Source: Streptomyces sp. XD-27 (lineage in GTDB: Bacteria > Actinomycetota > Actinomycetes > Streptomycetales > Streptomycetaceae). From it: a DNA stretch of 64,000 nt. The stretch spans positions 5,022,001 to 5,086,000 of the forward strand of contig NZ_CP130713.1 in NCBI RefSeq assembly GCF_030553055.1, in the 5' to 3' direction. How positions within the stretch are numbered: the stretch's first letter is position 1; the number at the start of each line of letters is the position of its first letter. Position numbers and translations under genes: made by a program. Positions 15,802 to 24,204 of the stretch are shown here, piece after piece. A model generated the notes under the pieces. That model searched no databases, was not told the DNA's origin, and saw only the letters and a list, made by a program, of their open reading frames with translations.

Positions 15802-16993
15802 GGGCCCGCTGCTGCCGGGCGGTGATGGTGACACCGACGGCGACGGTGGCCGCGCACACCAGCCCGGCGGCCGGTACCGCCGCGTCCCCCGCCCAGGTGC
15901 AGGCCAGTACGGCTGTGGACGCGACCGGCAGTGTCAGCTGGCCGGCCCCCCGTTTGAAGTGGCGGGCGTGCAGCAGCCACACGGTGAACAGGAAGAGCGC
16001 GCTGGGCACCGTGACGGCGGCGGACGCGGCGGCCGTCGAGATGTGCGCCTTGCCGACCGACTGCTCCACGGCGACCTCGATCCCCGCGCCGATCGCCGCG
16101 GCGGAGCCGAAGACGAGATAGTGGCCGTAACCCCACGCGAACGCCTGCCTGTTGGACGCCAGGTGTTCGTGGATCGGCACCGCGAAGTAGATCCACCAGG
16201 CCGCGAACACGATCAGCAGTCCGCCGCCGGCGATCGGCAGCAGGTCGCTCAGCTCCTCCGAGTCCTCCACCGCCGACTGCACCGCTACCGTCGCGGCCGC
16301 GACGGTCTCGCCCAGGACGATGATGGTGAACAGCCCGTACCGCTCCGCGATGTGATGCCGGTGCCACGCCGTCCGGTAGGACCGCTCGGCCAACGGGGGA
16401 ACGGCCAACTCGGCCAGCGCCATGACCAGGAACGCCCACGGCCTGCCGCCCTCCGGCAGCACCAGCAGCCCGAGCCAGCCGACCTGGCAGACCGCCACCC
16501 CCAGCGCGTACCGGACGGCCGTGCGGCGCTCGTCGCCGGTGCTGCCTGACGCGGCCCGCAGCCAGTGGGTGACCATGGCCAGCCGCATCACCAGATAGCC
16601 GAACCACACCACCGCGAAGTCATGGTCCTCGAAGGCCCGCTCGACCCCGGCCGCGAGGATCAGCACCCCCGCGATCTGGATCAGCGTGACGACCCGGTAG
16701 GGCACGTCGTCGGTGTCGTAGGCCGAGGCGAACCACGAGAAGTTCATCCAGGCCCACCACACGGCGAAGAAGACCATGGCATAGCCCGCGATCCCGCTGC
16801 CCGTGTGCGCCTCGGCCACCGAGTGCACCAGCTGGGCCCCCGCCTGGGCGACGGCGACGACGAAGCACAGATCGAAGAAGAGCTCCAGCGGGGTGGCCGC
16901 CCGATGGCGCTCCTCCCGGTCCCGTGCCGTCATCTGGCGCAGCGGCGGGGCGGGCCGGGCATGCCCGGCGCCGAGGGGCTGATCGTCACTCAT
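15794..16993 (-). CDS. Low temperature requirement protein A (LtrA) family
   Basis: 399 aa. After a polar head, the diagnostic block TPLELFFDLCFVVAVAQAGA opens a protein with about 10-11 hydrophobic helices. WWAWMNFSWFASAYDTDD and ERYGLFTIIVLGETVAAAT are further LtrA signatures. Family members are integral membrane proteins named for a Listeria cold-growth phenotype; the biochemical role is unknown. The ATG at 16993 was chosen because it opens the family domain. The reading frame stays open far upstream only through GC bias. It overlaps the P1 peptidase start, so the two are co-translated. Confidence 0.8.
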   Translation of the reverse strand: MSDDQPLGAGHARPAPPLRQMTARDREERHRAATPLELFFDLCFVVAVAQAGAQLVHSVAEAHTGSGIAGYAMVFFAVWWAWMNFSWFASAYDTDDVPYRVVTLIQIAGVLILAAGVERAFEDHDFAVVWFGYLVMRLAMVTHWLRAASGSTGDERRTAVRYALGVAVCQVGWLGLLVLPEGGRPWAFLVMALAELAVPPLAERSYRTAWHRHHIAERYGLFTIIVLGETVAAATVAVQSAVEDSEELSDLLPIAGGGLLIVFAAWWIYFAVPIHEHLASNRQAFAWGYGHYLVFGSAAAIGAGIEVAVEQSVGKAHISTAAASAAVTVPSALFLFTVWLLHARHFKRGAGQLTLPVASTAVLACTWAGDAAVPAAGLVCAATVAVGVTITARQQRAHA

Positions 16994-17173
16994 CGGCCTA
17001 CGTCCCTGTGTGCCTGCCGTTCGGGCGGCCGACGGCGTGGGCCGGGCTGCCGTCACGGTATGGAATCGAGAGATATGCCAGCTCTGGTGAAAATGATCGG
17101 GTATCCGGCTGTTCGGCGCGACGTATATCCGACGTTGAGCGGACGTTGATCGCCGTGGACCAGGCTCTGCGGC

Positions 17174-17716
17174 ATGCAGACTGACCCCGTCCGCCGGACG
17201 TTGACCGTGGCCCCTCCCGCTCGGACGGAAGGGGCGCAGACACTCGCCGCCGCCGCCCGGCAGGCCGCGCGGGTCGCACTCCGCTGGATCAGCGAGCCGG
17301 ACTGCACCGAGGAGCTGACGCACGACGAGCTGTTGGACCAGGCGGCTCGGGCGGCGGCTGCTCTGACCCGGCTCGGGGTGCGGGCCGGGGACCGGGTGGC
17401 GGTGCATCTGCCACTCGTCCCCGAGTCCATCATCGCCACCCTCGCCTGCGGCCAGATGGACGCCGTGCGCTCCAGCCTGCCGGTCGGGCTCCAGGCACAC
17501 GAACTGCGTGAGCGGCTGGGCGCGTTGGATGCCGCCGTGGTGATCACCGCGGACGCCGACCACGTGGCCGGTGAGTTGCGGCCGATGAAGCCGGTCATGG
17601 ACCGCGCCCTGGCCGGTTGCCCCGGCGTACGGAACGTCCTCGTCGTGCACCGGGCCGCCCGCCCGGTGGCGTGGCGGCCGGGCCGGGACCTGTGGTGGCA
17701 CGAGGCGCTGCGCTGA
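17174..17716 (+). CDS. Truncated acyl/acetyl-CoA synthetase-like protein
   Basis: 180 aa that align only with the N-terminal part of acetyl-CoA synthetase-type adenylating enzymes: LTHDELLDQAARAAAALTRLG, VRAGDRVAVHLPLVPESIIATLACG, VVITADADHVAGE and a final GRDLWWHEALR. The ATP/AMP-binding loop (SSGTTGKPK type) and the catalytic C-terminal domain are absent, and the frame ends cleanly in TGA. No continuation is found in other frames downstream, so this is a true truncation, not a frameshift. It may be a relic, or a small protein that has kept only the N-terminal fold. Catalysis is very unlikely. Confidence 0.6.
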   Translation: MQTDPVRRTLTVAPPARTEGAQTLAAAARQAARVALRWISEPDCTEELTHDELLDQAARAAAALTRLGVRAGDRVAVHLPLVPESIIATLACGQMDAVRSSLPVGLQAHELRERLGALDAAVVITADADHVAGELRPMKPVMDRALAGCPGVRNVLVVHRAARPVAWRPGRDLWWHEALR

Positions 17717-17741
17717 GCCGGAGCGGTCGTACCCTGGGGGT

Positions 17742-17924
17742 ATGAGTACCGCCCCCGCCTCTGGACCGCGCGATCCGGCCGCCGCGCTGATCTTCGATGA
17801 TCCTCTCGCGCAACAGTCCTCGGATGATACGGACCAGGGATGGGGAGAGCGGGCCCCCGGCGGCGCCGATGGCGCCGCCGACCTCAGTCGCTTCCTGGAC
17901 GAGAAGCCGCCCCACCACCTGTAG
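17742..17924 (+). CDS. Small DDTDxGWGE-motif protein
   Basis: 60 aa. The acidic motif [13 protein letters not shown] followed by a C-terminal [13 protein letters not shown] recurs in many small actinobacterial proteins of unknown role; this recognition is from memory of the family. It is strongly hydrophilic with no membrane segment. The ATG is preceded by a G-rich TGGGGGT close to the start. Its last 41 bp overlap, tail to tail, the 3' end of mscL on the other strand. Confidence 0.6.
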   Translation: MSTAPASGPRDPAAALIFDDPLAQQSSDDTDQGWGERAPGGADGAADLSRFLDEKPPHHL

Positions 17925-18417
17925 AGCCGGAGTCGGAACCAGGGCCGGAAGGTCCGGGGCCCGTGCCGCGCTGTGCGATCAGTGCGTCGCGGATCTCCCG
18001 GAGCAGCGCGATCTCCTCGGCCTCCGCCTCGGCGTGTGCCTCCTCCGCCTTCTCCTCCTTGGCGGCCTTGCGCGCCAGGTAGCGCGACATCGGCAGCACC
18101 ATCAGGAAGTACACGACGGCCGCGGTGATCAGGAAGGTGAGCACCGCGCTGAGCACCGTGCCCCACAGGATCGGGACGCCGCTGATGACGTCCCCGGCCG
18201 CGTTGGTCTTGCAGGTGCCCTTGATGCAGGAGCGGTACCTCTCCAGGTCCTTGGTGCCGAAGGCGCCGATGACAGGATTGATCACGCCCTTCACCAGGCT
18301 GTTCACCACAGAGGTGAACGCGGCACCGATCACGACCGCGACGGCCAGATCGATCACGTTGCCGCGCATCAGGAAGGTCTTGAAGCCTTCCAGGACGTTC
18401 TTCTTCTCGCCGGCCAA
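17884..18417 (-). CDS. mscL: Large-conductance mechanosensitive channel MscL
   Basis: 177 aa. The N-terminal helix and TM1 block [20 protein letters not shown] is diagnostic. TM1 continues to [20 protein letters not shown] and TM2 is [27 protein letters not shown]. The periplasmic loop includes SCIKGTCK with two Cys that could form a disulfide. The cytoplasmic tail ([28 protein letters not shown]) is coiled-coil-like and longer than in E. coli MscL (about 136 aa), ending in a Gly/Ser/Pro extension. It forms a homopentameric pore that opens on osmotic downshock. Its 3' end overlaps the convergent small gene by 41 bp. Confidence 0.93.
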   Translation of the reverse strand: MAGEKKNVLEGFKTFLMRGNVIDLAVAVVIGAAFTSVVNSLVKGVINPVIGAFGTKDLERYRSCIKGTCKTNAAGDVISGVPILWGTVLSAVLTFLITAAVVYFLMVLPMSRYLARKAAKEEKAEEAHAEAEAEEIALLREIRDALIAQRGTGPGPSGPGSDSGSTGGGAASRPGSD

Positions 18418-18538
18418 CCCGCTGCCTCTTTCTCTCCACGCCCCGATCGGAACAACTCGTTCCGGAGCGTAAGGCAGGGTAGAGCGGCGCTCGGCGGCGG
18501 TGCAGCCACTCCAAGGGAACGCGAAGTGACGATTCGAT

Positions 18539-18574
18539 GATCCGACTCACCACAACGATCCGACTCACCACAAC
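18539..18574. repeat. 18-bp perfect duplication across a stop codon
   Basis: GATCCGACTCACCACAAC occurs twice in direct succession. The second copy holds the TGA stop of the SAF-domain gene with its last codons (Leu-Trp-stop); the first repeats them downstream. The two copies are identical, so the duplication is recent. Confidence 0.93.
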
Positions 18575-19242
18575 GTCACCGCCAGCCGGGAGGTGACCGA
18601 AGCGCCGGCCAGCGCCGTCGCGGTCGTCCGCGGCACCGTCAGCACGACCAGAGCGCCGTCGCTGCCGCCCGTCGCCTCGTCGTCCAGGGTCACCTCGCCC
18701 GCCGCGCTCCGCGGACTTCCGGGCACCTTCGCGACCCGGGCGCCCCGCGCGATCACGGTCGCCTTCGAGCCCGCCGCCGCCAGCACGTCCACCCGGTCCC
18801 CGGGACGCAGCAGCCGTGCCGCCGCCGCGTCCGCGATCCGGACCGGCGCCGCGACCACGTCGCCCGGCCGTCGCTCGGGGCGCGGTCGGCGCGGCCCGGA
18901 CGGGTCGCCCACCGCGACCTGGCGGCCCGGTGCCGCCCCGGAGGCTGTGACGCGTTCGGCACCGTCCCGTGCGGCTCCGTCGCCCCGCGGGGCCGCGACC
19001 GCCAGCGCGGCGGCGGCCACTGCCAGGACGGCGGCGGCCACCGGCGCGCGCCGTCCCCGCACCGCCCGTCGCAGCCGGTGCCGATGCCGCCCCTGAGCAG
19101 GCACCCGTACCGGCCCGAACCCCGGAATGTCGCGGACCGGGGGAGCGGAGCGGGCGGGCGGGGGCACAGGCGTGTGAGAAGCGGGCGGAGTGACGTGAGG
19201 AGAGGGAGCGGCGAGAGGAGGCCGGGAGGAGGTCGGAGGCAT
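18565..19242 (-). CDS. SAF-domain protein (CpaB/RcpC-like)
   Basis: 225 aa. A Pro-rich, then Arg-rich cytoplasmic head (RHRHRLRRAVRGRRA) leads into one membrane helix (PVAAAVLAVAAAALAVAA). An extracytoplasmic SAF-type beta domain follows: VGDPSGPRR..., VVAAPVRIADAAAARLLRPGDRVDVLAAAG, GARVAKVPG, and ending LVVLTVPRTTATALAGA. SAF domains of this type occur in CpaB/RcpC of Flp pilus machines, but no pilus gene is adjacent, so the partner is unknown. The ATG at 19242 has AGGCGG upstream; a GTG 9 bp earlier is possible. Confidence 0.68.
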   Translation of the reverse strand: MPPTSSRPPLAAPSPHVTPPASHTPVPPPARSAPPVRDIPGFGPVRVPAQGRHRHRLRRAVRGRRAPVAAAVLAVAAAALAVAAPRGDGAARDGAERVTASGAAPGRQVAVGDPSGPRRPRPERRPGDVVAAPVRIADAAAARLLRPGDRVDVLAAAGSKATVIARGARVAKVPGSPRSAAGEVTLDDEATGGSDGALVVLTVPRTTATALAGASVTSRLAVTLW

Positions 19243-19515
19243 GGCGATCACCGCCTGTCGGGAGGGGCCGAAGCCGTTGTCGGTCCCTCCACGGTGCCCG
19301 CCCCCGCACGATCCCGCTGGGGCCTGTGCACTACCCGCCGGTTGTGGACAACTCCGCCACCCGCGCGGGCGCCGCGCCGGAGAGCTGACCGCGCGGGTTG
19401 TCCGGCCAGATTGACCGCCACCCGAGGCGTCGCGCCGGAGCGGACCGCCGCCCGTGGACCGCGGACCGGCGCCCGCGGGTCACGCCGCCGCCCACGGGCC
19501 ACGCCGCCCCGCCGA

Positions 19516-20364
19516 CTACGGCAGGTCGATCCCCAGGTCCCAGCCGTCGTGCGCCGTCGTGCACAGGCAGTTCCGCCCGCCCGTCTCCGGGAGTGCGCGG
19601 ACGGTGTCGAACAGCACCTCGCGCAGCCGTCCCACGTTCTGCGAGAACACCCGCATGACCTCCGAGTGGGACACGCCCTCACCCGCTTCCGTGCCCGCGT
19701 CCAGGTCCGTGACCAGGGCCAGCGACGTGTAGCAGAGCTCGAGTTCGCGGGCGAGCACCGCCTCGGGGTGGCCCGTCATGCCGACCACCGACCAGCCCTG
19801 CGCCGCGTGCCACTTCGACTCCGCGCGGGAGGAGAAGCGCGGTCCCTCGATCACGACCATCGTGCCGCCGTCCACCGGCTCCCAGGCGCGGCCGTGTGCC
19901 GCCGCCACTGCCGCCTGCCGCCCGGCCGGGCAGTACGGATCGGCGAAGGCCACGTGCACCACGTTCGGGACCTTGCCGTCGGGCAGCGCCTCCCCGTCGA
20001 AGAAGGTCTGCGTACGCGACTTCGTACGGTCCACGATCTGGTCGGGTACGAGGAGCGTGCCCGGTCCGTACTCGGCCCGCAGGCCGCCGACCGCGCACGG
20101 CCCGAGCACCTGCCGCACACCCAGCGACCGCAGAGCCCACATGTTGGCGCGGTAGTTGATCCGGTGCGGCGGGAGGTGGTGCTTGCGCCCGTGCCGGGGC
20201 AGGAAGGCGACCCGGCGCCCGGCGATCTCGCCGAGGAACAGGGAGTCGCTGGGCGGCCCGTACGGGGTCTCGACCGTGATCTCCGTCACGTCGTCGAGGA
20301 ACGAGTAGAACCCCGATCCACCGATGACGCCTATGTCCGCCTGCGTGCTGCTCGTCTCGACCAT
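19516..20364 (-). CDS. mtnP: S-methyl-5'-thioadenosine phosphorylase
   Basis: 282 aa. IGVIGGSGFYSFL at the N-terminus, LPRHGRKHHLPPHRINYRAN (phosphate/substrate loop), GPCAVGGLRAEYGPGTLLVPDQIVDRT and VVIEGPRFSSRAES plus GMTGHPEAVLARE identify the MTAP branch of the PNP family 2. It cleaves methylthioadenosine to adenine and methylthioribose-1-phosphate in the cytoplasm (methionine salvage). Because the substrate-site region includes GMTGHPE, an MTA rather than purely purine role is favoured, though inosine/guanosine phosphorylase activity cannot be excluded. The start codon lies in the last unit of a 21-bp tandem array. Confidence 0.87.
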   Translation of the reverse strand: MVETSSTQADIGVIGGSGFYSFLDDVTEITVETPYGPPSDSLFLGEIAGRRVAFLPRHGRKHHLPPHRINYRANMWALRSLGVRQVLGPCAVGGLRAEYGPGTLLVPDQIVDRTKSRTQTFFDGEALPDGKVPNVVHVAFADPYCPAGRQAAVAAAHGRAWEPVDGGTMVVIEGPRFSSRAESKWHAAQGWSVVGMTGHPEAVLARELELCYTSLALVTDLDAGTEAGEGVSHSEVMRVFSQNVGRLREVLFDTVRALPETGGRNCLCTTAHDGWDLGIDLP

Positions 20365-20442
20365 GCCCGTCACCCTAGCGGCCGTGCCCGTAGGCCCTTT
20401 GGCCGTGTCCGTACGTCCTTCGGACGCGCCCGCACGCACTTC
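20359..20442. repeat. 21-bp degenerate tandem array before mtnP
   Basis: Four consecutive 21-bp units begin at 20359, 20380, 20401 and 20422. The shared pattern is GGCCGTGCCCGTAnGnCCTTT, with substitutions. The first unit contains the mtnP start codon (minus strand) and the last abuts the fmdB terminator. It forms the whole 5' leader of mtnP. Confidence 0.7.
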
Positions 20443-20481
20443 GGCCCCCGCCCGTCGCGCGACGCGACAGGCGGGGGCCGA
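20441..20481 (-). terminator. fmdB terminator
   Basis: A perfect 12-bp stem, TCGGCCCCCGCC / GGCGGGGGCCGA, with an internal GTCGCG/CGCGAC stem in the loop, 17 bp beyond the fmdB stop. It separates fmdB from mtnP on the same strand. Confidence 0.85.
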
Positions 20482-20497
20482 GAGGTGGACAGGGAGG

Positions 20498-20827
20498 TCA
20501 GGCCGCCGAGGAGGCGCTGCCCGCCGACGAGGACGAGGTCGACGGAGCGGACGACGACGAACCGTTCGAGGAGGAGGCCGAGGACGACGAGCCGCTGTCG
20601 CTCTTCGACGAGCTCGCCGCGGGCTTGGCCGGGGTACTGCTGGACGACGCGCCACGGCTGTCGTTCCGGTAGAACCCGGATCCCTTGAACACGATGCCGA
20701 CCGCGGAGAACACCTTCTTCAGGCGTCCCTTGCAGCTCGGGCACTCGGTGAGCGCATCGTCGGTGAACTTCTGCACGGCCTCGAGGCCCTCACCGCACTC
20801 GGTGCACTGGTACTGGTAGGTCGGCAC
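20498..20827 (-). CDS. FmdB-type zinc ribbon protein
   Basis: 109 aa. The first 50 residues are the FmdB regulatory-protein domain, PTYQYQCTECGEGLEAVQKF ... TECPSCKGRLKKVFSAVG. Two CxxC pairs form a zinc ribbon, followed by GIVFKGSGFYRND. The rest is a Ser/Ala-rich disordered tail (SSSSASSSNGSSSS). The role in actinobacteria is unknown; the name comes from a formamidase operon gene. It starts at a GTG with an AGGAGG site. A CIRCE-like element overlaps the leader directly upstream, suggesting HrcA heat-shock control. Confidence 0.85.
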   Translation of the reverse strand: MPTYQYQCTECGEGLEAVQKFTDDALTECPSCKGRLKKVFSAVGIVFKGSGFYRNDSRGASSSSTPAKPAASSSKSDSGSSSSASSSNGSSSSAPSTSSSSAGSASSAA

Positions 20828-20836
20828 TTGCTCCTC

Positions 20837-20863
20837 CTGGCACTCTCACTCGATGAGTGCTAA
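20837..20863 (-). promoter_or_regulatory. CIRCE-like HrcA operator before fmdB
   Basis: On the fmdB strand the site reads TTAGCACTC, nine bases, GAGTGCCAG. The left arm is identical to the CIRCE consensus TTAGCACTC-N9-GAGTGCTAA and the right arm matches 7 of 9. It ends beside the ribosome binding site of fmdB, the usual place for HrcA repression. CIRCE is classically found before groESL and groEL2 in Streptomyces. Confidence 0.78.
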
Positions 20864-20893
20864 CGACGCTCCATAGTGCAGTATTCCGGCCTG

Positions 20894-22252
20894 TCAGTCC
20901 ACCGAGACGGTCACACGGTGACCGACCCCACGTGCGGCCACCCGCCCCGACGACGCCGGGACCAGCCGCCCGCGCAGGGCAACCAGGGTCACCAATGCGA
21001 GGCCGGTTCCGGCCAGCGGAATCAGGAATCCGGCACTCGGACCGAACCCGTCCGCCAGCTGACCGGCCGCGGTCGCCGCGGCCGCCTGGCCCAGCGCCAC
21101 CGCACCGGTCAGCCAGGTGAACGCCTCCGTACGGGCGTGCGCCGGGACCAGCGACTCCACCAGCGTGTAGCCGGTGATCAGCGCCGGGGCGATGCACAGG
21201 CCGACCAGCAGGCCGAGCGCGCCCAGCAGCGGCACCGCGTGCGCGGCCCACAGCGGGGCGGTGGCCAGCGTCAGCAGCGGGTAGGCGGTCAGCAGCCGCC
21301 ACTGCGGGCTGCGCCGCCACTGGATGGCGCCGCAGGCGACACCGGCCAGCATGTTGCCCGCCGCGAAGATCCCGTACAGCACGCCGTTGAGGCCGGGCTG
21401 GCCCAGGTCCTCGGTGAAGGCCGTGAGCGAGACCTGCATGCCGCCGAAGACCGCGCCGATGCCCAGGAACACCGCCGCCAGGACCCGTACGCCGGGAACC
21501 GACAGCGCCGAGCGGCCGGACTCCGCCGCCGCGACGGCGTCCGCCCCGGACCCCGCACGGGCGGCCCCGCCCCGGTGCGGCTGGGGCTGCGTGGCGCGCT
21601 GCGCGGCGAACAGCAGTCCGCCGACGACCGTCAGCGCCGCCTCGGTGATCAGCCCGGCCGCGGGATGGATCCCGGCGCACAGCGCCGTTGCCAGCACCGG
21701 CCCGATCACGAAGGTGAACTCGTCGGTGACCGATTCGAAGGCCGCCGCCGTCGTCATCAGCGGCGAGGCGTCCCGCCCGTCCGGCGAGGAGCCCCCGAGC
21801 TTCGCCGCCCACCGGGCGCGCACCATGGGGCCGATCTGCGGCACGGACGCACCGGCCGGCACGGCCGCGGCGAACAGCGCCCACAGCGGGGCGTCCAGCA
21901 GGGCCAGCGCCGTCAGCAGCGAGATCGCCGACGCGTGGATCAGCACGCCCGGCAGCAGCACGGCGGCCTGCCCGAAGCGGTCGGCCAGCTTGCCGCTCTG
22001 CGGCGCGCACAGGGCCATGGAGACACCGGCGGTCGCGGAGACCGCGCCGGCGGTGCCGAACGAACCGGTGGTGTGCTCCACCAGCAGCACGATGCCGATG
22101 GTGAGCATCGCGAAGGGCTGGCGGGCCAGGAAGCCGGGGACCAGGAACGTCCACGCGCCGCGGGTACGCAGCAGCTGTCCGTATCCGGGACGCTTCCCGG
22201 AGGACTGAGGGGACTGGGTGGTGCCGTCTCGCTTGGTGACCGTGGATGCCAC
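20894..22252 (-). CDS. MFS exporter
   Basis: 452 aa with about 12 hydrophobic segments. SGKLADRFGQAAVLLPGVL is a motif-A-like loop after TM2. A long cytoplasmic loop (ATQPQPHRGGAARAGSGADAVAAAES) separates the two six-helix halves, and GAVALGQAAAATAAGQLADG is motif C-like in the second half. It belongs to the drug:H+ antiporter group of the major facilitator superfamily; the substrate is unknown. No regulator is adjacent. About 245 bp of gene-free DNA with an AT-rich patch (22415-22450) lies upstream and presumably holds the promoter. Confidence 0.78.
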   Translation of the reverse strand: MASTVTKRDGTTQSPQSSGKRPGYGQLLRTRGAWTFLVPGFLARQPFAMLTIGIVLLVEHTTGSFGTAGAVSATAGVSMALCAPQSGKLADRFGQAAVLLPGVLIHASAISLLTALALLDAPLWALFAAAVPAGASVPQIGPMVRARWAAKLGGSSPDGRDASPLMTTAAAFESVTDEFTFVIGPVLATALCAGIHPAAGLITEAALTVVGGLLFAAQRATQPQPHRGGAARAGSGADAVAAAESGRSALSVPGVRVLAAVFLGIGAVFGGMQVSLTAFTEDLGQPGLNGVLYGIFAAGNMLAGVACGAIQWRRSPQWRLLTAYPLLTLATAPLWAAHAVPLLGALGLLVGLCIAPALITGYTLVESLVPAHARTEAFTWLTGAVALGQAAAATAAGQLADGFGPSAGFLIPLAGTGLALVTLVALRGRLVPASSGRVAARGVGHRVTVSVD

Positions 22253-22496
22253 GGCCGGGCCTTTCTGCCGTCTGGTAGCGCACTCGAACCGGGATTGCCG
22301 CGGAGCGCGCCGAGAGCCGTCCTCTCGCGCGGGACCGTGGTAGATGCCGGGACGGTCGCCCTCAGATCGGGGACCGCGGCCGCCGTGCGGTCGCGCCAGC
22401 TCTGCGTCAGACAGAGTTGGGTTGGTTATTGCCCGAATATGCTACCTGATATGACCGGCGGCCCCGCCCGTCAGCTCCCTGGCTCACCGCGTACGG

Positions 22497-23993
22497 CTAC
22501 GACTGCGCGCCGTCCGTTCCCAGCCAGCCCGCCAGCTTGCCGCCCTTGCCGACCGCGCGGAGCCGCCGCTCCGCCGCGTCCCGCACCGGATCGGTCGCCA
22601 CCACCAGCAGCTCGTCGCCGCGCCGCAGCACCGTCGACGGCAGCGGTACGAAGCTCGTGCCGTCCCGGACCACCAGCGTGACCGCCGCCCCCGGAGGCAG
22701 CCGCAGCTCGCTCACCTCGACGCCGTGCATCTTCGACTCCGGCGGGATCGTCACCGACAGCAGGTGCCCGCGCAGCCGCTCCAGGGGGGCCGACTCGATG
22801 CCGAGGTCGGCCGCCGCGTCCTCGGTGCCGAGCCGCAGCCGCCTGGCCAGCCACGGCAGCGTCGGCCCCTGAACCAGCGTGTACACGATCACCAGCAGGA
22901 AGACGATGTTGAAGACCCGGCGGCTGTCGGGCACCGACCCCACCACCGGGATGGTGGCGAGCACGATCGGCACCGCGCCGCGCAGCCCGGCCCAGGACAG
23001 CAGCGCCTGCTCCCGCCACGAAATACGGAACGGGGCCAGGCTCAGCAGCACCGACACCGGCCGGGCCGCCACGGTCAGCGCCAGCCCGACGATGAGCGCG
23101 GGCCATATGTCGTCCGCCAGCTCGTGCGGGGTCACCAGCAGGCCGAGCAGCACGAACATCCCGATCTGGGCGATCCAGCCCAGCCCCTCGGCGAACCCGC
23201 GGGTGGCCGGCCAGTGCGGCAGCCGCGCGTTGCCCAGGACCAGCGAGGCGAGGTAGACGGCGAGGAAGCCGGAGCCGTGCGCCAGCGCGCCGCCCGCGTA
23301 GGCCGCGACGGCGATGGCCATGACCGCGATCGGGTACAGGCCGGAGGCGGGCAGCGCCACATGCCGCAGGCCGTACGCCCCGAGCAGGCCGACGGCGAGT
23401 CCGACCGCGGCGCCGATCGCCAGCTCCAGGGCGATCTCGCCGAGCAGCACGTACCAGTGGTCGATGGGCCCGTGTGCGGAGAAGGCCACCACCAGGATCA
23501 CCACGGGGGCGTCGTTGAACCCCGACTCCGCCTCCAGGGCGCCGGTCAGCCGCGACGGCAGCGGAACCCTGCGCAGCACCGAGAAGACCGCCGCCGCGTC
23601 CGTCGAGGACACCACCGCCCCGATGATCAGCGCCTGCCGCCACTCCAGCCCGACGAGGAAGTGCGCCGCGGCCGCGGTGACCCCCACGCTCACCGCGACG
23701 CCCACGGTGGCGAGCATGGCGGCCATCGGCAAGGCCGGTTTGATCTCCCGCCATTTGGTGCCGAGGCCGCCTTCCGCGAGGATCACCACGAGCGCGGCGT
23801 AGCCGAGGACCTGGGTCAGCCGGGCGTCGTCGAACGTGACGCCGATGCCGTCCTGGCCTATCGCGACGCCGATGCCGAGGTAGATGAGCAGCGTTGGGAG
23901 CCCGCTGCGCGTGGAGACCCGCACCGCCACCACGGCGACGAGGAGGACCAGCGAGGAGATCAGCAGGAGTTCATTGAGGTGGTGGACAGTCAG
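22497..23993 (-). CDS. CPA-type cation/proton antiporter with RCK-like C-domain
   Basis: About 498 aa from a CTG at 23993, whose GAAAGGG Shine-Dalgarno sits 7 nt upstream. The first in-frame GTG at 23933 would delete the first membrane helix (LNELLLISSLVLLVAVVAVRV). The core has some 12 helices with the conserved EAESGFNDAPVVILVV (acidic transport pair region) and LLSWAGLRGAVPIVLAT. The C-terminus (PLERLRGHLLSVTIPPESKM ... LRRGDELLVVATDP) is a TrkA-C/RCK-C regulatory domain, as in K+/H+ antiporters of the CvrA/NhaP2 kind. It should move K+ or Na+ out in exchange for H+. It is divergent from the penicillin acylase gene. Confidence 0.8.
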   Translation of the reverse strand: MTVHHLNELLLISSLVLLVAVVAVRVSTRSGLPTLLIYLGIGVAIGQDGIGVTFDDARLTQVLGYAALVVILAEGGLGTKWREIKPALPMAAMLATVGVAVSVGVTAAAAHFLVGLEWRQALIIGAVVSSTDAAAVFSVLRRVPLPSRLTGALEAESGFNDAPVVILVVAFSAHGPIDHWYVLLGEIALELAIGAAVGLAVGLLGAYGLRHVALPASGLYPIAVMAIAVAAYAGGALAHGSGFLAVYLASLVLGNARLPHWPATRGFAEGLGWIAQIGMFVLLGLLVTPHELADDIWPALIVGLALTVAARPVSVLLSLAPFRISWREQALLSWAGLRGAVPIVLATIPVVGSVPDSRRVFNIVFLLVIVYTLVQGPTLPWLARRLRLGTEDAAADLGIESAPLERLRGHLLSVTIPPESKMHGVEVSELRLPPGAAVTLVVRDGTSFVPLPSTVLRRGDELLVVATDPVRDAAERRLRAVGKGGKLAGWLGTDGAQS

Positions 23994-24204
23994 GGGCCGA
24001 CCCTTTCACGCGATTTCGGCCGGAATGCTCCCTCCGGCCGACCGGAATTTCATTGCCTTGCCTAACATTTTACGGGTTCTTGACGCCGGCCTCCCCGGGC
24101 GGCGTCAAGTGCCGCCGGTAACGACACCGCGTAAGGGCGACCTGGGCGCTGCGCCTATGGTTGCTCCAGCACTCCAGGACCACCCTGCCCCTCGAAGGAC
24201 AGCG

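Noticed and set aside
15794..19309. A very long open frame (1171 codons) on the minus strand
   Set aside because: Only the last 399 codons are LtrA; the upstream part crosses mscL, SAF and repeats on other frames and is open through GC bias.
22275..22310. A tRNA-like D-arm sequence (CTGGTAGCGCACTCG)
   Set aside because: No matching acceptor, anticodon or T stem nearby.
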